A stretch of 64,000 nt of DNA from Bryobacteraceae bacterium. GTDB taxonomy: Bacteria > Acidobacteriota > Terriglobia > Bryobacterales > Bryobacteraceae. The translations under genes and the position numbers were made by a program. Numbering within the stretch: position 1 is the stretch's first letter; every line of letters begins with the position of its first letter. Below the pieces are notes generated by a model. It had not been told where the DNA came from, searched no databases, and saw nothing but the letters and a program-made list of their open reading frames with translations. The DNA lies in contig JAHCHE010000002.1 of the NCBI GenBank assembly GCA_026129905.1, forward strand, positions 124,001 through 188,000. Reading direction: 5' to 3'. Positions 10,191 through 19,137 of this stretch are shown one piece after another.

Positions 10191-11960
10191 ATGAGCTCAC
10201 TCTCGACAGCGATCACCGACGCCGCCATCCGCCGGCTGGCCGGCGGCGAGACCTACCGGCGCGGCTATGACTACTACCGACATGGCCACGTCGAGTCTCT
10301 TGACGACGAAGACGGCGGCGTGCGCGCGAGGGTGCGCGGCAACCGTCTATACAAGGTTGCGTTGTCCGACGACGACGGAGTTCTCGACTACGATTGCAAC
10401 TGCCCGCAAGGCGCCGACGGCGCATTCTGCAAGCATTGCGTTGCCGCCGCGCTCGCGTGCCTCAATCGAGGCGCGAAGCCGGCCGCGGCCCGGCGACGGG
10501 GCAAGGCGAAACAGATCACGCTCGCCGACGCCGGGAAAATTCTTGGAACCGAGGACAGCGCCACGCTTGCCCGCATGGTGATCGACTGGGCCAAAGAAGA
10601 CGATTGGCTACGCGAGCGCATCCTGCTGTACGCGGCCAGGCGATCAGGTCCCGAGGCCGGCGCTGCGGAGGCCGCCCGCGCGTTCGAGAGGGCCGCGCGG
10701 GTTCACGATTATGTCGACTACCGTGAGGCAGGGGCATGGGCGGACGGCGTCGACGGCGCCATCGACCACGTCGAGCAATTGCTCGAGGACGGGCAGCCCG
10801 CCGCAGTGATCGAATTGTGCGAGTCCGCCCTCCAGCAGCTTGCAAACGCCATCGAATTCGTCGACGATTCCGACGGCCACTTCACCGGGCTGCGCGACCG
10901 TTTGGAGGATATCCATCTTCGGGCCTGCCGGGAAGCCAGGCCGGATCCCGTCGCGCTCGCCGGGCGGCTCTTCCGGTGGGAATTGCGCACCGACTTCGAG
11001 GTCTTTTATAAGGCCGTCGAACGCTACGCGAAGATCCTTGGCGCTCAGGGCTTGAAGGAGTACCGGCGCCTGGCTGAAGCGGAATGGGCTAAAGTGCCCG
11101 TGCGGACGGCGAAACACGAGCATTCGGAGGAGGGACGCAGCTTTCGCATCCGAAGCATCATGGAGTCGCTGGCGCAAGCGTCGGGCAATGTCGATGAGCT
11201 CGTCGCCGTCATGAGCCGCGACTTGTCGCACGCATACAGCTATTTGCGAATCGCCGAAGTCTTCCGGGAAGCGCGCCGCCACGATGAAGCGCTTCAGTGG
11301 GCGGAAAAAGGACTGAGAGCTTTCCCGGAGCGTACCGACGGCCGGTTGCGGGAGTTCGCCGCCGAGGAATACCATCGCCGGCGCCGGCACGACGACGCAA
11401 TGAAGCTGATATGGGCCGGATTCTCGGAACGCCCGTACCTGGACTCGTACCAGACGCTGGAGCGCCACGCCAAAAAAGCGGGTAATTGGCCGGAGTGGCG
11501 GGACCGCGCCCTCGCCGAGTTCCGCCGCCATATCGCGGAAGCAAAGGGGAAATTGCGCCCGAGGGTGCGGCCCGTCTGGATGGAAACCCCTGGCGATCAC
11601 TCGCAACTGGTGGAGATCTTCCTCTATGAACGCGACCCCGAAGCCGCGTGGCGCGAAGCGCAGGAAGGCGGCTGCTCGAGCCACCTCTGGCTTCAACTTG
11701 CCGCCGCGCGCGAGAAGGACCACCCCGCCGACGCCGCGCCCCTCTACCTGAAGCATGCGGAGTCGGCTGTCGCCGCCACGACAAACGGCCGTTACGAAGA
11801 CCCGGTCGCCCTGCTGATCAAGGCCGCGGCGGTCATGAAGCGGATGGGACGGAGCGCGGAGTTCGTCACCGCCCTCGAGACGCTGCGCGCGAAATTCAAA
11901 ATCAAGCGCAATTTCATTAAGCTCATCGAGCGGAAGCGGCAGTCGCTCTATCTTTCCTGA
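10191..11960 (+). CDS. SWIM zinc-finger protein with helical repeats (DUF6880-like)
   Basis: A 589-residue soluble protein. Near residues 65-85 lies the SWIM-type zinc motif CNCPQGADGAFCKHC (CxC-n-CxH), a fold known to mediate DNA or protein binding. The rest is helical with TPR-like repeats (LRIAEVFREARRHDEALQWAEKGL, residues about 345-380) and resembles the DUF6880 region of SWIM proteins of unknown function. No catalytic motif is seen. It stands alone on the plus strand and converges tail to tail with the ADOP gene (4 bases between stops). No signal peptide, so cytosolic. In other phyla SWIM proteins sit beside SNF2 helicases or MoxR ATPases, but neither is here. Confidence 0.8.
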   Translation: MSSLSTAITDAAIRRLAGGETYRRGYDYYRHGHVESLDDEDGGVRARVRGNRLYKVALSDDDGVLDYDCNCPQGADGAFCKHCVAAALACLNRGAKPAAARRRGKAKQITLADAGKILGTEDSATLARMVIDWAKEDDWLRERILLYAARRSGPEAGAAEAARAFERAARVHDYVDYREAGAWADGVDGAIDHVEQLLEDGQPAAVIELCESALQQLANAIEFVDDSDGHFTGLRDRLEDIHLRACREARPDPVALAGRLFRWELRTDFEVFYKAVERYAKILGAQGLKEYRRLAEAEWAKVPVRTAKHEHSEEGRSFRIRSIMESLAQASGNVDELVAVMSRDLSHAYSYLRIAEVFREARRHDEALQWAEKGLRAFPERTDGRLREFAAEEYHRRRRHDDAMKLIWAGFSERPYLDSYQTLERHAKKAGNWPEWRDRALAEFRRHIAEAKGKLRPRVRPVWMETPGDHSQLVEIFLYERDPEAAWREAQEGGCSSHLWLQLAAAREKDHPADAAPLYLKHAESAVAATTNGRYEDPVALLIKAAAVMKRMGRSAEFVTALETLRAKFKIKRNFIKLIERKRQSLYLS

Positions 11961-11964
11961 CCGC

Positions 11965-14574
11965 CTATTCCCGCCGCAGCGTCTGCACGGGATCCAGCCG
12001 CGCCGCGCGAAGCGCCGGTCCGAAGCTTCCGGCGGCCGCTACAACCAGCAGCATCGCCGCCGCCCCCGCGATCGCCAAGGGGTCGCCCGGACCGACGGCG
12101 AACAGCAGCCCGGACATCGCCCGGCCGGCCAGCCAGGAAACCGCCAGGCCCGCGACAAGCCCCGCCGCCGCCATCCGCAGCGTTCCCCGCATCACCAGCG
12201 TCACAATGTCCCCGGGGACCGCCCCCAGCGCCATGCGCACGCCCATCTCGTGGTGGCGCTGCGAGACAGCGTAGGAGACGACGCCGTACACGCCGACGCC
12301 CGCCAGGCCCGCGGCCAGCGCGGCGAACGTCAGCAACGCCAGCGTCTGGAAGCGGCGCTGATCGAGAGTCCCGTAGATTCTCCGGTCCATCGTCGTGAAG
12401 CTGTGGACGCCCGCGCTCGCATCCACCGACCGGACCGCCGAACGTACGCTGTCGATCATCGCGACCGGGTCGCCTTTCGTCCGCACGGCGTAGCCCGCCT
12501 TTGGAAGCGGCACGGCGGCGTAGGGCTGGTAAATCTCGGGTCCGGGCGCCGCATGCAGTCCGCGATGCTTCACGTCGCCGATCACCCCGATGATCGTGAT
12601 CCATTCGGCGTTGTCGGAGAGTCCCTTCAGCCGCTTGCCTACGGCTTCTTCGACGGTGAAATACTGGCGCGCCAGCGTTGCGTTCACCACCACCAGCTTC
12701 GAGTCCGGCTTCATCTCGGCCTCCGTGAAAACGCGGCCGGCGAGGACCGGAATTCCGAGGGCCCGAAAGTAGTCCGCGTTCACGTGGCGCGAACCGAACA
12801 GCGGCAGCTTGGGATCGTACGGATGACCCTCCACCATCAAAGCCATCTGGTTCCCAAAGCTGGTATCGATGGGCAGATTCCGGTTCACTCCAACCGCAAC
12901 CACGCCGGGCACGGCGCGCAGCCGCCGCAGCGCTTCCTGGTGGAAGGCGAACGACCGCTCGCGCGTTTCGTAAGCCGGGTCGGTCAAGTTCACTTGCGCG
13001 ACCAGCAGGTTTCGCGCATCGAAGCCCGGATTCACCTGGCGCAGGGTGTTCAAGCTGCGAAGCAACAGTCCCGCGCCCACCAGCAGGACCAGCGCGAGCG
13101 CCAGTTGCGCCGCAACCAGCGCGGACCGCAGGCGGGGCCACGCCGGATCGCCTCCGCCGCGCGCGCCGTCCTTCAGCGCGCTCTGGATTCGCGTCCGCGT
13201 CACGAAGAAGGCCGGCGCCAAGCCGAACGCCATGCCAGTGAGACCGCACACCGCCGCTGTAAACGCGAGCGCCGGTCCGTTGACGCCGATCTCCGCCGCG
13301 CGCGGAAACGCGGCGCCGCCCAGGGCGACCATCCATCGCAGCAGCGCGAACGCAAGCGCCGTCCCCAGCACGCCCGCGCCGCCGGCCAGAAGCAGGCTCT
13401 CCGTCAGCGTCTGCCGAACCAGCCGCGAACGCCCCGCACCGAGCGCCAGCCGCACAGCGATCTCGCGCCGGCGCGTTGCGGCGCGCGCCACCAGCAGGTT
13501 CGCCGCGTTGACGCAGGCGATGGCAAGCACCAGCGCCACGGCCCCCGTGAGCAGCAGCAGCAGCGGCCGCGCGTTTTCGGTCAGCGCTTCCGAAAGCGGC
13601 GTCACCTCCGCTCGCAGCCCTTCAACCATCTCTTTGTACCCGGGTGTGACGCCGGGGCCGTTCCAGCCCGCGCGGGCGATGGCCGTCAATTCGTTCGCGG
13701 CGCTCGCCTGCGTGACGCTCGGGCGAAGCCGGCCGATCACGTTCACGATCGTGATTCGGCCTTGGCTACGCTGAGCGGCGAGGTCCTCCCGGTTCGCATA
13801 CCAGATCTCGGTTTCACCCGGAAACGAAAAGCCGGGCGGCAGCACGCCAATGATACGGAGCGGCTCGGCGTCAAGATGGACGCTGAGGTCGAGTACGTCC
13901 GGGGCGCCGCCGAAGCGCGAATTCCACGCGGCATGGCTGATCAGCGCCGTGGCCGGCGCTCCCGGCGCCATGTCCGTCTCCGTGAACCCGCGACCCATCA
14001 TCGGGCGCACGCCCAGAATCTCGAGCAGTTCGCTCGTGACTCCCGCGGCGTTCACCGGCTCGGGACCGCCAGGGCCGGTCAGCATCCGATCCGACGTCGA
14101 GTACGCGGCGGCGCTCTCCAGCGACCGGCTCTGCGCTTTCCACGACGCGAAGTCCGGTCCAAGAGAGGCGCCGAGCGGGCGGTGCGGGACGTGCGTGGTA
14201 ACCAACGCCAGCCGGTCCGGATTCGGGTAGGGCAGCGGCTTCAGCAGGATGGCGTAGACGACGCTGAATACGGCCGTGTTCACCCCGATGCCGGCCGCGA
14301 GAGCCGCCGCCACCGCCGCGGTGAACGAACGCGACCGGCCCAGCGAACGCACGCCGTGGATAACGTCGCCGCGCACGGCGTCCCAGTGCTCCGCCGGCGC
14401 GCTGCGCGCCATGTCCCAAAGCGATTCCAGGCACACGCGCGCCCGGCCCGCCGCCCCGCGAGCCGCGGCGAGCCGGTCCCCGAACACCGTCTCCATCTCC
14501 CCGCCGTACTCGTGGCGGAACTCGGCGGGATAGAGACACAACAGCGTTCGATAGAGCCGCCTGGAGAGCGTCAT
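11965..14574 (-). CDS. ADOP-type (acidobacterial duplicated orphan permease) MacB-like ABC permease
   Basis: An 869-residue inner-membrane protein. The first ~75 residues carry the soluble ADOP prefix (LYRTLLCLYPAEFRHEYGGEM, then a WD..R segment); then come two copies of the MacB periplasmic core plus FtsX permease unit, recognisable from SRSFTAAVAAALAAGIGVNTAVFSVVYAILLKPLPYP, the mid-protein ATRRREIAVRLALGAGR loop and the C-terminal repeat RHHEMGVRMALGAVPGDIV ending in LDPVQTLRRE. Members normally lack a linked ATPase. The gene overlaps the PadR stop by ATGA, so the two are translationally coupled. Duplicated MacB-like permeases are thought to act in export or envelope mechanotransmission; the substrate is unknown. 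Confidence 0.93.
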   Translation of the reverse strand: MTLSRRLYRTLLCLYPAEFRHEYGGEMETVFGDRLAAARGAAGRARVCLESLWDMARSAPAEHWDAVRGDVIHGVRSLGRSRSFTAAVAAALAAGIGVNTAVFSVVYAILLKPLPYPNPDRLALVTTHVPHRPLGASLGPDFASWKAQSRSLESAAAYSTSDRMLTGPGGPEPVNAAGVTSELLEILGVRPMMGRGFTETDMAPGAPATALISHAAWNSRFGGAPDVLDLSVHLDAEPLRIIGVLPPGFSFPGETEIWYANREDLAAQRSQGRITIVNVIGRLRPSVTQASAANELTAIARAGWNGPGVTPGYKEMVEGLRAEVTPLSEALTENARPLLLLLTGAVALVLAIACVNAANLLVARAATRRREIAVRLALGAGRSRLVRQTLTESLLLAGGAGVLGTALAFALLRWMVALGGAAFPRAAEIGVNGPALAFTAAVCGLTGMAFGLAPAFFVTRTRIQSALKDGARGGGDPAWPRLRSALVAAQLALALVLLVGAGLLLRSLNTLRQVNPGFDARNLLVAQVNLTDPAYETRERSFAFHQEALRRLRAVPGVVAVGVNRNLPIDTSFGNQMALMVEGHPYDPKLPLFGSRHVNADYFRALGIPVLAGRVFTEAEMKPDSKLVVVNATLARQYFTVEEAVGKRLKGLSDNAEWITIIGVIGDVKHRGLHAAPGPEIYQPYAAVPLPKAGYAVRTKGDPVAMIDSVRSAVRSVDASAGVHSFTTMDRRIYGTLDQRRFQTLALLTFAALAAGLAGVGVYGVVSYAVSQRHHEMGVRMALGAVPGDIVTLVMRGTLRMAAAGLVAGLAVSWLAGRAMSGLLFAVGPGDPLAIAGAAAMLLVVAAAGSFGPALRAARLDPVQTLRRE

Positions 14575-14912
14575 GCGTCCGCCCTCAGCAGTTTCTTCAG
14601 CCGCGCCTCGCGCACCAGGCGCGCCAACCGCTGCGCTTCGGCTTTCGCCGCCTGCCGCCCGGCCGGAGTCAGCCGATAGTAGCGCCGCCGTTCCCGCTCG
14701 CCCGCCTCTTCGATCAAACCATCCAGCAGCATGCGCTTCAGCGTCCCGTAAAGAGTGCCCGGTCCGAGACGCACCGCGCCGCCGGTCTGCCGCTCGACAT
14801 CCTGCATAATTGCGTATCCGTGCCTTGCTTCGCCGGCGAGCGCCAGCGCGATGTGGAAGACCGCCGGGGTGAGCGGCGCCGCGTCGCGGGATTCCTGCTT
14901 ACTACCGTCCAT
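14571..14912 (-). CDS. PadR-family transcriptional regulator
   Basis: About 113 residues from the ATG at 14912 (MDGSKQESRDAAPLTPAVFHIALAL); an upstream ATG at 14957 in frame would add 15 residues without family similarity. Winged-helix PadR fold: GEARHGYAIMQDVERQTGG (helix 2-3), VRLGPGTLYGTLKRMLLDGLIEE (recognition helix and wing), RRYYRLTPAGRQ, and a C-terminal dimerisation helix. The TGA stop overlaps the ATG of the ADOP permease (ATGA), the usual arrangement for acidobacterial PadR-ADOP pairs, implying that the regulator controls its own operon and hence the permease. The inducer is not evident. Confidence 0.92.
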   Translation of the reverse strand: MDGSKQESRDAAPLTPAVFHIALALAGEARHGYAIMQDVERQTGGAVRLGPGTLYGTLKRMLLDGLIEEAGERERRRYYRLTPAGRQAAKAEAQRLARLVREARLKKLLRADA

Positions 14913-14913
14913 G

Positions 14914-14937
14914 ATACATCCGTGATGGATATAGTAT
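14914..14937. promoter_or_regulatory. Possible PadR operator next to its own start codon
   Basis: Directly upstream of the PadR ATG lies ATAC-n16-GTAT with an inner ATCC/GGAT pair. ATAC/GTAT-type dyads are the usual PadR half-sites, so autoregulation is plausible. The inner and outer pairs do not share one exact centre, so this is tentative. Confidence 0.25.
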
Positions 14938-14963
14938 GTCACAGGACGCCGCCGCAATCGCCG

Positions 14964-16301
14964 TTACAGCGGCAGCGCCAGCCGGGCTTCGCACCCGTGC
15001 CCGCTCTTGCGGTTTTCCAGCGTCAGCGTTCCGTTGTGCGCTTCGGCGATCTGCCTACACAACGCCAGCCCAATGCCCGAGCCGCCCGGTTTGGTGGTGA
15101 AGAACGGCACGAACAGGTTCGCGGTGTTCGACAGGCCCGGGCCTTCGTCTTCCACCCAGACTTCCAGTTGCGAATCGGCCCGCCGCCAGCCCGCGCGAAC
15201 GGACCCCCCGGTCTCCAGCGCGGCGTCGGCCGCATTGCGGATGAGGTTGATCAGAAGCTGGTCGAGTTGGTCGCCGTCGCCTGGTATGAACAGCGCCGGC
15301 CCCGGAACCAGCTCGACCCGTAATCGCCGCTCGAGTTCCGCGTTGCGCCGCACCCAACTGTCGACATCCACCTGGCCGGGTTTCGGCTCCGGCAGCCGCG
15401 CCAGCCGCGCGTACGCGCTCATGAACCGGCCCAGCGATTCCGCCCGGCCGCTGATCACCGAGAGCCCGTCGTCGACATCCTCCCGCCAGTCTCCCGGCAG
15501 TGGCTCGCGGTCCACCAGCGTCTTCAGGCTGCTGGCGATCGACATGATCGGCGCGAGCGAATTGTTCAGTTCGTGTCCCAGCACCCGAACCAGGCGCTTC
15601 CACGCCTGCACTTCCTCCGCCCTCAGCGGCCGAGTCAGGTCGCTGAGCAGCAGCAACTGGTGCGGCCGGCCGTGTTCGCGGAACGAAGAGACACGCACGC
15701 TCCAGCGGCCCGCGCCGCCGGGAAACTCCATCGGCCGAGGCTCGTGGTGGGGTCCGCCGAGGCAGCTCGCCAGCCCCAGTTCGGCCGCCGTCCGCCCCAG
15801 CAGACGTTCCGCCGGCTGGTTCAGCAGCCGCTCCCCGGCGCGATTCACCAGGCGGAGACGCTGCTCGTCGTCAAACGTGAAAACCGCCACGTCGATCTCG
15901 GCCATCACGGTGCGCAGCAGGTTCGTGGCTTCCAGCGCGCCCAGGCGTTGCTCCCGCAGCGTCTCGCTCAATTCATTGACTTCCTGGAATACCCCGTTCA
16001 GCGCGTCGCCCGGAGCGCTCCCGCGCGCCCGCACGGAAAAATCCCCCTCCCGCAGCGCTGCCAGCAGGTTCGAGGAGGTCTGTAGCGGGCGCACCACCCG
16101 GCCTCGCACGGAGAACGCGAAGCCCAGCCAGCAGCACGCCGCCACCAGCGTCAGAGTCCAGATCACCTTCGGCGTGTAATCGCCGGTCCACAACAGTAGA
16201 AGCAGCGCCACCACGGCCGGAAATCCGCCCGCCAGCGTCAGCAGCAGGATGCGCGCTTCGTAACTGAGCCTCCGCCGGGTTTTGCGTCCGGCGGGGTTCA
16301 T
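14964..16301 (-). CDS. NtrY-like sensor histidine kinase
   Basis: A 445-residue membrane kinase. Two hydrophobic segments (about 18-38 and 46-66) with almost no periplasmic loop between them, then a HAMP-like linker (RVVRPLQTSSNLLAALREGDFSVR), a PAS domain (AEIDVAVFTFDDEQRLRLVNRAGERLL, about 134-220) and the kinase core. The phospho-accepting His is residue 243 in RVLGHELNNSLAPI; the ATP site shows NLIRNAADAA (N box), EDEGPGL (G1), FVPFFTTKPGGSGIGLAL (F and G2 boxes). The short loop suggests sensing within the membrane or cytosol. The ATG overlaps the stop of the response regulator (ATGA), so the two are coupled and surely form a pair. Confidence 0.93.
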   Translation of the reverse strand: MNPAGRKTRRRLSYEARILLLTLAGGFPAVVALLLLLWTGDYTPKVIWTLTLVAACCWLGFAFSVRGRVVRPLQTSSNLLAALREGDFSVRARGSAPGDALNGVFQEVNELSETLREQRLGALEATNLLRTVMAEIDVAVFTFDDEQRLRLVNRAGERLLNQPAERLLGRTAAELGLASCLGGPHHEPRPMEFPGGAGRWSVRVSSFREHGRPHQLLLLSDLTRPLRAEEVQAWKRLVRVLGHELNNSLAPIMSIASSLKTLVDREPLPGDWREDVDDGLSVISGRAESLGRFMSAYARLARLPEPKPGQVDVDSWVRRNAELERRLRVELVPGPALFIPGDGDQLDQLLINLIRNAADAALETGGSVRAGWRRADSQLEVWVEDEGPGLSNTANLFVPFFTTKPGGSGIGLALCRQIAEAHNGTLTLENRKSGHGCEARLALPL

Positions 16302-17653
16302 AGCCCGAACCGCTGCAGCCGCCGGTACAGCGCGCTGCGGCTCAAACCCAGCGCGTTGGCCGCATGGCTCACGTTGCCTTGATACCGCCCCAGCGCCTTC
16401 TTGATCAGGACGCGCTCCACTTCTTCCAGGCTGAGGTCCTCGAGCCGGCCTGACGCATCGTGGCCTGCGCGCAGCGCCAGGTCCACCGCCTTGATCTGCT
16501 CGCCATCGGCCATCAGCACCGCTCGCTCGATGGCGTGATCCAGCTCGCGGATATTACCGGGCCAGGAATGGCTGAGCAACGCCTGCATCGCCGTCTGGTC
16601 GAAGCCAGTCAGCCTCTTGCGGTACCGGTCCGCGTGCTGCGCCAGAAAGTGCGTCGCCAGGTGCGGGATGTCCTCCCGGCGCCCGCGCAGCGCTGGCACG
16701 TGGATCTCGACGGTATTCAGCCGGAACAGCAGGTCCTCGCGAAACCGTCCAGCCGAAACTTCCGCCCGCAGATCCGCATTCGTCGCCGAGATGATGCGGG
16801 CGTCCACCCGGCGCGTCCGCGACGATCCCACCCGCTCGAACTCGCCCGACTCGATCACCCGAAGCAGCTTCGCCTGCTGGCCGGGCGGGACGTTGGCGAT
16901 CTCGTCCAGAAACAGCGTCCCGCCGTCGGCCAGCTCGAACCGCCCGACGCGGTCCGCCTTGGCGTCGGTAAACGCGCCCTTGACATGGCCGAACAGCTCG
17001 CTCTCGAATAGGCTCTCCGACAACCCGCCCGTGTTCACCGTCACCAGCGACTTCACCGAGCGCGGGGACACCGCGTGCAGGCTCTGCGCCACCAGTCCCT
17101 TGCCCGCGCCGTTCTCGCCCGTGATCAGCACGTTGGCGTCGGACGGCCCCACCCGCCCGATCACCTGGAGCACCGGCTTCATGGCCGGCGCTTCCGCGAT
17201 CATCTTCGGCAGGCTGTCGCCGCGAAGGATGCGGTTTTCGGCCTCCAGCCGCTGGCCCTTGCGCAGCGCGCGTCCCAGTTCCACCTGCGTGGCGATGATG
17301 CTGAGCAGCCGCGCGTTCTCCCACGGCTTCTGGATAAAATCCCGGGCGCCCCGCCGCATCGCTTCCACCGCCAGCTCGATGCTGCCCCAGGCGGTCATCA
17401 CCACCACCGGAAGCATCGCGTCCACCGCCTGGATGCGCTTCAGCAGGTCCAGCCCTTCTTCGCCCGAGGTGGTGTCGCGGGTGTAATTCAGGTCGATCAG
17501 CGCGACATCGAAGTCGCCGGCTTCGAGAGACGCAACCACGCCTCCGGGCGACGAGGCGGTCTCAATCGCGTATCCTTCTCCTTTCAGCAGCAGGCGTAGC
17601 GCCACCAGAACGTCGGGCTGGTCGTCGGCAATGAGGATTCGCGGGTTCGGCAT
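16298..17653 (-). CDS. NtrC-family sigma54-dependent response regulator (GAFTDA variant)
   Basis: A 451-residue activator. Receiver domain with phospho-acceptor Asp54 (VALIDLNYTRD) and acidic pocket DD at 10-11; AAA+ domain with Walker A GENGAGKG (179-186), Walker B FLDEI (248-252) and arginine-finger region; C-terminal Fis-type helix-turn-helix ending LGLSRSALYRRLQRFGL. The sigma54-contacting loop normally reads GAFTGA; here residues 226-231 read GAFTDA. It overlaps its histidine kinase by 4 bases and begins 46 bases after the ABC ATPase gene, so regulator, kinase and transporter genes are probably one transcription unit. Likely target: sigma54 promoters of this export block or elsewhere. 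Confidence 0.93.
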   Translation of the reverse strand: MPNPRILIADDQPDVLVALRLLLKGEGYAIETASSPGGVVASLEAGDFDVALIDLNYTRDTTSGEEGLDLLKRIQAVDAMLPVVVMTAWGSIELAVEAMRRGARDFIQKPWENARLLSIIATQVELGRALRKGQRLEAENRILRGDSLPKMIAEAPAMKPVLQVIGRVGPSDANVLITGENGAGKGLVAQSLHAVSPRSVKSLVTVNTGGLSESLFESELFGHVKGAFTDAKADRVGRFELADGGTLFLDEIANVPPGQQAKLLRVIESGEFERVGSSRTRRVDARIISATNADLRAEVSAGRFREDLLFRLNTVEIHVPALRGRREDIPHLATHFLAQHADRYRKRLTGFDQTAMQALLSHSWPGNIRELDHAIERAVLMADGEQIKAVDLALRAGHDASGRLEDLSLEEVERVLIKKALGRYQGNVSHAANALGLSRSALYRRLQRFGL

Positions 17654-17698
17654 GTCGGTTCAACGGCCGCTCCCTTATAAGGTACGCGGTTCCGCCGA

Positions 17699-18394
17699 TC
17701 AGGGCGCGGCGACGGCTTCTCGGATGCGTTCGTCCTTGTCGATCCAGCCGTCGCGCAGGTAGAGGATTCTCTCGCCGAAGCCGGCGTTCTTTTCCGAGTG
17801 GGTCACCTGGATGATGGTCGTCCCTTCGCGGTTCAGACGCGTGAAAAGCTGCATGATCTCGTCGCCCTGGCTCGAATGGAGATTGCCGGTCGGCTCGTCG
17901 GCCAGGATGATCTTGGGATTCGCGATCACGGCGCGAGCCACCGCGACAAGCTGCTGCTGCCCGCCGGAAAGCTGGTTCGGAAACAGGTCCTTCTTGCCGA
18001 CGATCTGAAACCGGTCGAGCGCGTCGCAGACGATGCTGGCGCGTTCGGAACTCTTGATATTTCGGTACGACAGCGGCAGATCCAGGTTCTCGTACACTGT
18101 CAGGTCGTCCAGCAGGTGGTAGCTCTGAAAGACGAATCCGACGTATTTCTTGTTCAGCTCGATCCGCTCCCTGGGCTTCAGCTTGTGCGCCGGGCGTCCG
18201 TCCAGGTGATACTCGCCGTGCCAGTCCCCGTCGAGCATCCCGATGATGCTCAGCAGGGTGGACTTCCCGGCGCCCGACGGGCCCATGATCGTGAGAAACT
18301 CGCCCTCGCGCACTTCCAGGTTGATGCGCCGCAGCACGTAGAAGCGGCCGGCGCCGGAGTCGTAGAACTTCTCCAGGTTATTGATGCGGATCAT
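17699..18394 (-). CDS. ABC transporter ATP-binding protein (LolD/MacB type), second copy
   Basis: A 231-residue nucleotide-binding subunit: Walker A GPSGAGKST (residues 38-46), Q loop in VFQSYHLLDDLTVYENLDLPL, signature LSGGQQQLVAVARA, Walker B IILADEPTGNL and the H loop TIIQVTHSE. The signature has L in place of the common R after QQQ. The family powers MacB/LolCDE-type mechanotransmission or export rather than import. It lies 27 bases downstream of a second, similar ATPase gene. No conventional FtsX permease follows; the next gene is the response regulator. Confidence 0.93.
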   Translation of the reverse strand: MIRINNLEKFYDSGAGRFYVLRRINLEVREGEFLTIMGPSGAGKSTLLSIIGMLDGDWHGEYHLDGRPAHKLKPRERIELNKKYVGFVFQSYHLLDDLTVYENLDLPLSYRNIKSSERASIVCDALDRFQIVGKKDLFPNQLSGGQQQLVAVARAVIANPKIILADEPTGNLHSSQGDEIMQLFTRLNREGTTIIQVTHSEKNAGFGERILYLRDGWIDKDERIREAVAAP

Positions 18395-18421
18395 CGCGGA
18401 TCATCCCCAGTGTACGGCAGC

Positions 18422-19126
18422 TCAGTTTACGGCGGCCGAGGAGACCACTTCTTCGACGATGCGCCCGTCGAACAGGCGGATGGTCCGGTCCGCGTACCGG
18501 CTGTAGCGCGGGTCGTGCGTCACCATGCAGATCGTCGCGCCGTTCTGATGCAGGCTGCGAAGCAGGTCCATGACGGCCTCCCCGTTTGCCGAATCGAGGT
18601 TCCCGGTCGGCTCGTCCGCCAGCAGAATCGACGGATCGCCCACCAGCGCGCGCGCGACGGCCACCCTCTGCTGCTGGCCGCCCGAGAGCTGGGACGGATA
18701 GTGCTTCATCCGGTGCGACATGCCCACCTTGTCCAGCGCTTCCTGTACCCGGCGCTTGCGCTCGGCGCCGCCCATGCCGCGGTAGGTGAGCGGCAGCTCG
18801 ACGTTCTCGTACACCGTGAGATCGCCGATCAGGTTGAACGCCTGAAAGATGAACCCGATCTCCCGGTTCCGTATTCGCGCCCGCTCAGACGCCTTCAGGT
18901 TTTGCACCGACTTCTCGTTCAGCGTGTAGCTACCGTCGGTGGGCGTGTCGAGCAGGCCGAGGATGGACAGCAGGGTCGACTTGCCGCATCCGGACGGTCC
19001 CGCGATCGAAAGATACTCGCCGCGCCGGATCTCCAGGTGGATGCCAGCCAAGGCGTGAGTTTCCACTTCGTCGGTATAAAAGATCTTGGTGATGCCGTCG
19101 AGCTTTAAAAGAGTTGAATCCGTCAT
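18422..19126 (-). CDS. ABC transporter ATP-binding protein (LolD/MacB type), first copy
   Basis: A 234-residue nucleotide-binding subunit: Walker A GPSGCGKST (43-51), Q loop FIFQAFNLIGDLTVYENVELPL, signature LSGGQQQRVAVARAL, Walker B ILLADEPTGNLDSANG, H loop ICMVTHDPRYS. It follows the HlyD-type adaptor by 11 bases and precedes the other ATPase by 27 bases, so the three are an operon. The two ATPases differ clearly in sequence (canonical LDS after Walker B here, LHS in the second copy), which fits an old duplication or a heterodimer more than a recent tandem copy. Confidence 0.94.
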   Translation of the reverse strand: MTDSTLLKLDGITKIFYTDEVETHALAGIHLEIRRGEYLSIAGPSGCGKSTLLSILGLLDTPTDGSYTLNEKSVQNLKASERARIRNREIGFIFQAFNLIGDLTVYENVELPLTYRGMGGAERKRRVQEALDKVGMSHRMKHYPSQLSGGQQQRVAVARALVGDPSILLADEPTGNLDSANGEAVMDLLRSLHQNGATICMVTHDPRYSRYADRTIRLFDGRIVEEVVSSAAVN

Positions 19127-19137
19127 GACAGTGTTCC

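Noticed and set aside
12250-14679. Very long plus-strand frame opposite the ADOP and PadR genes
   Set aside because: It is the mirror of the well-supported minus-strand genes, rich in Arg, Gln and His, with no recognisable domain; a typical GC-rich shadow.
17673-17682. Perfect palindrome CCTTATAAGG before the response regulator
   Set aside because: Too short to claim as an operator; could be a -10 element or chance.
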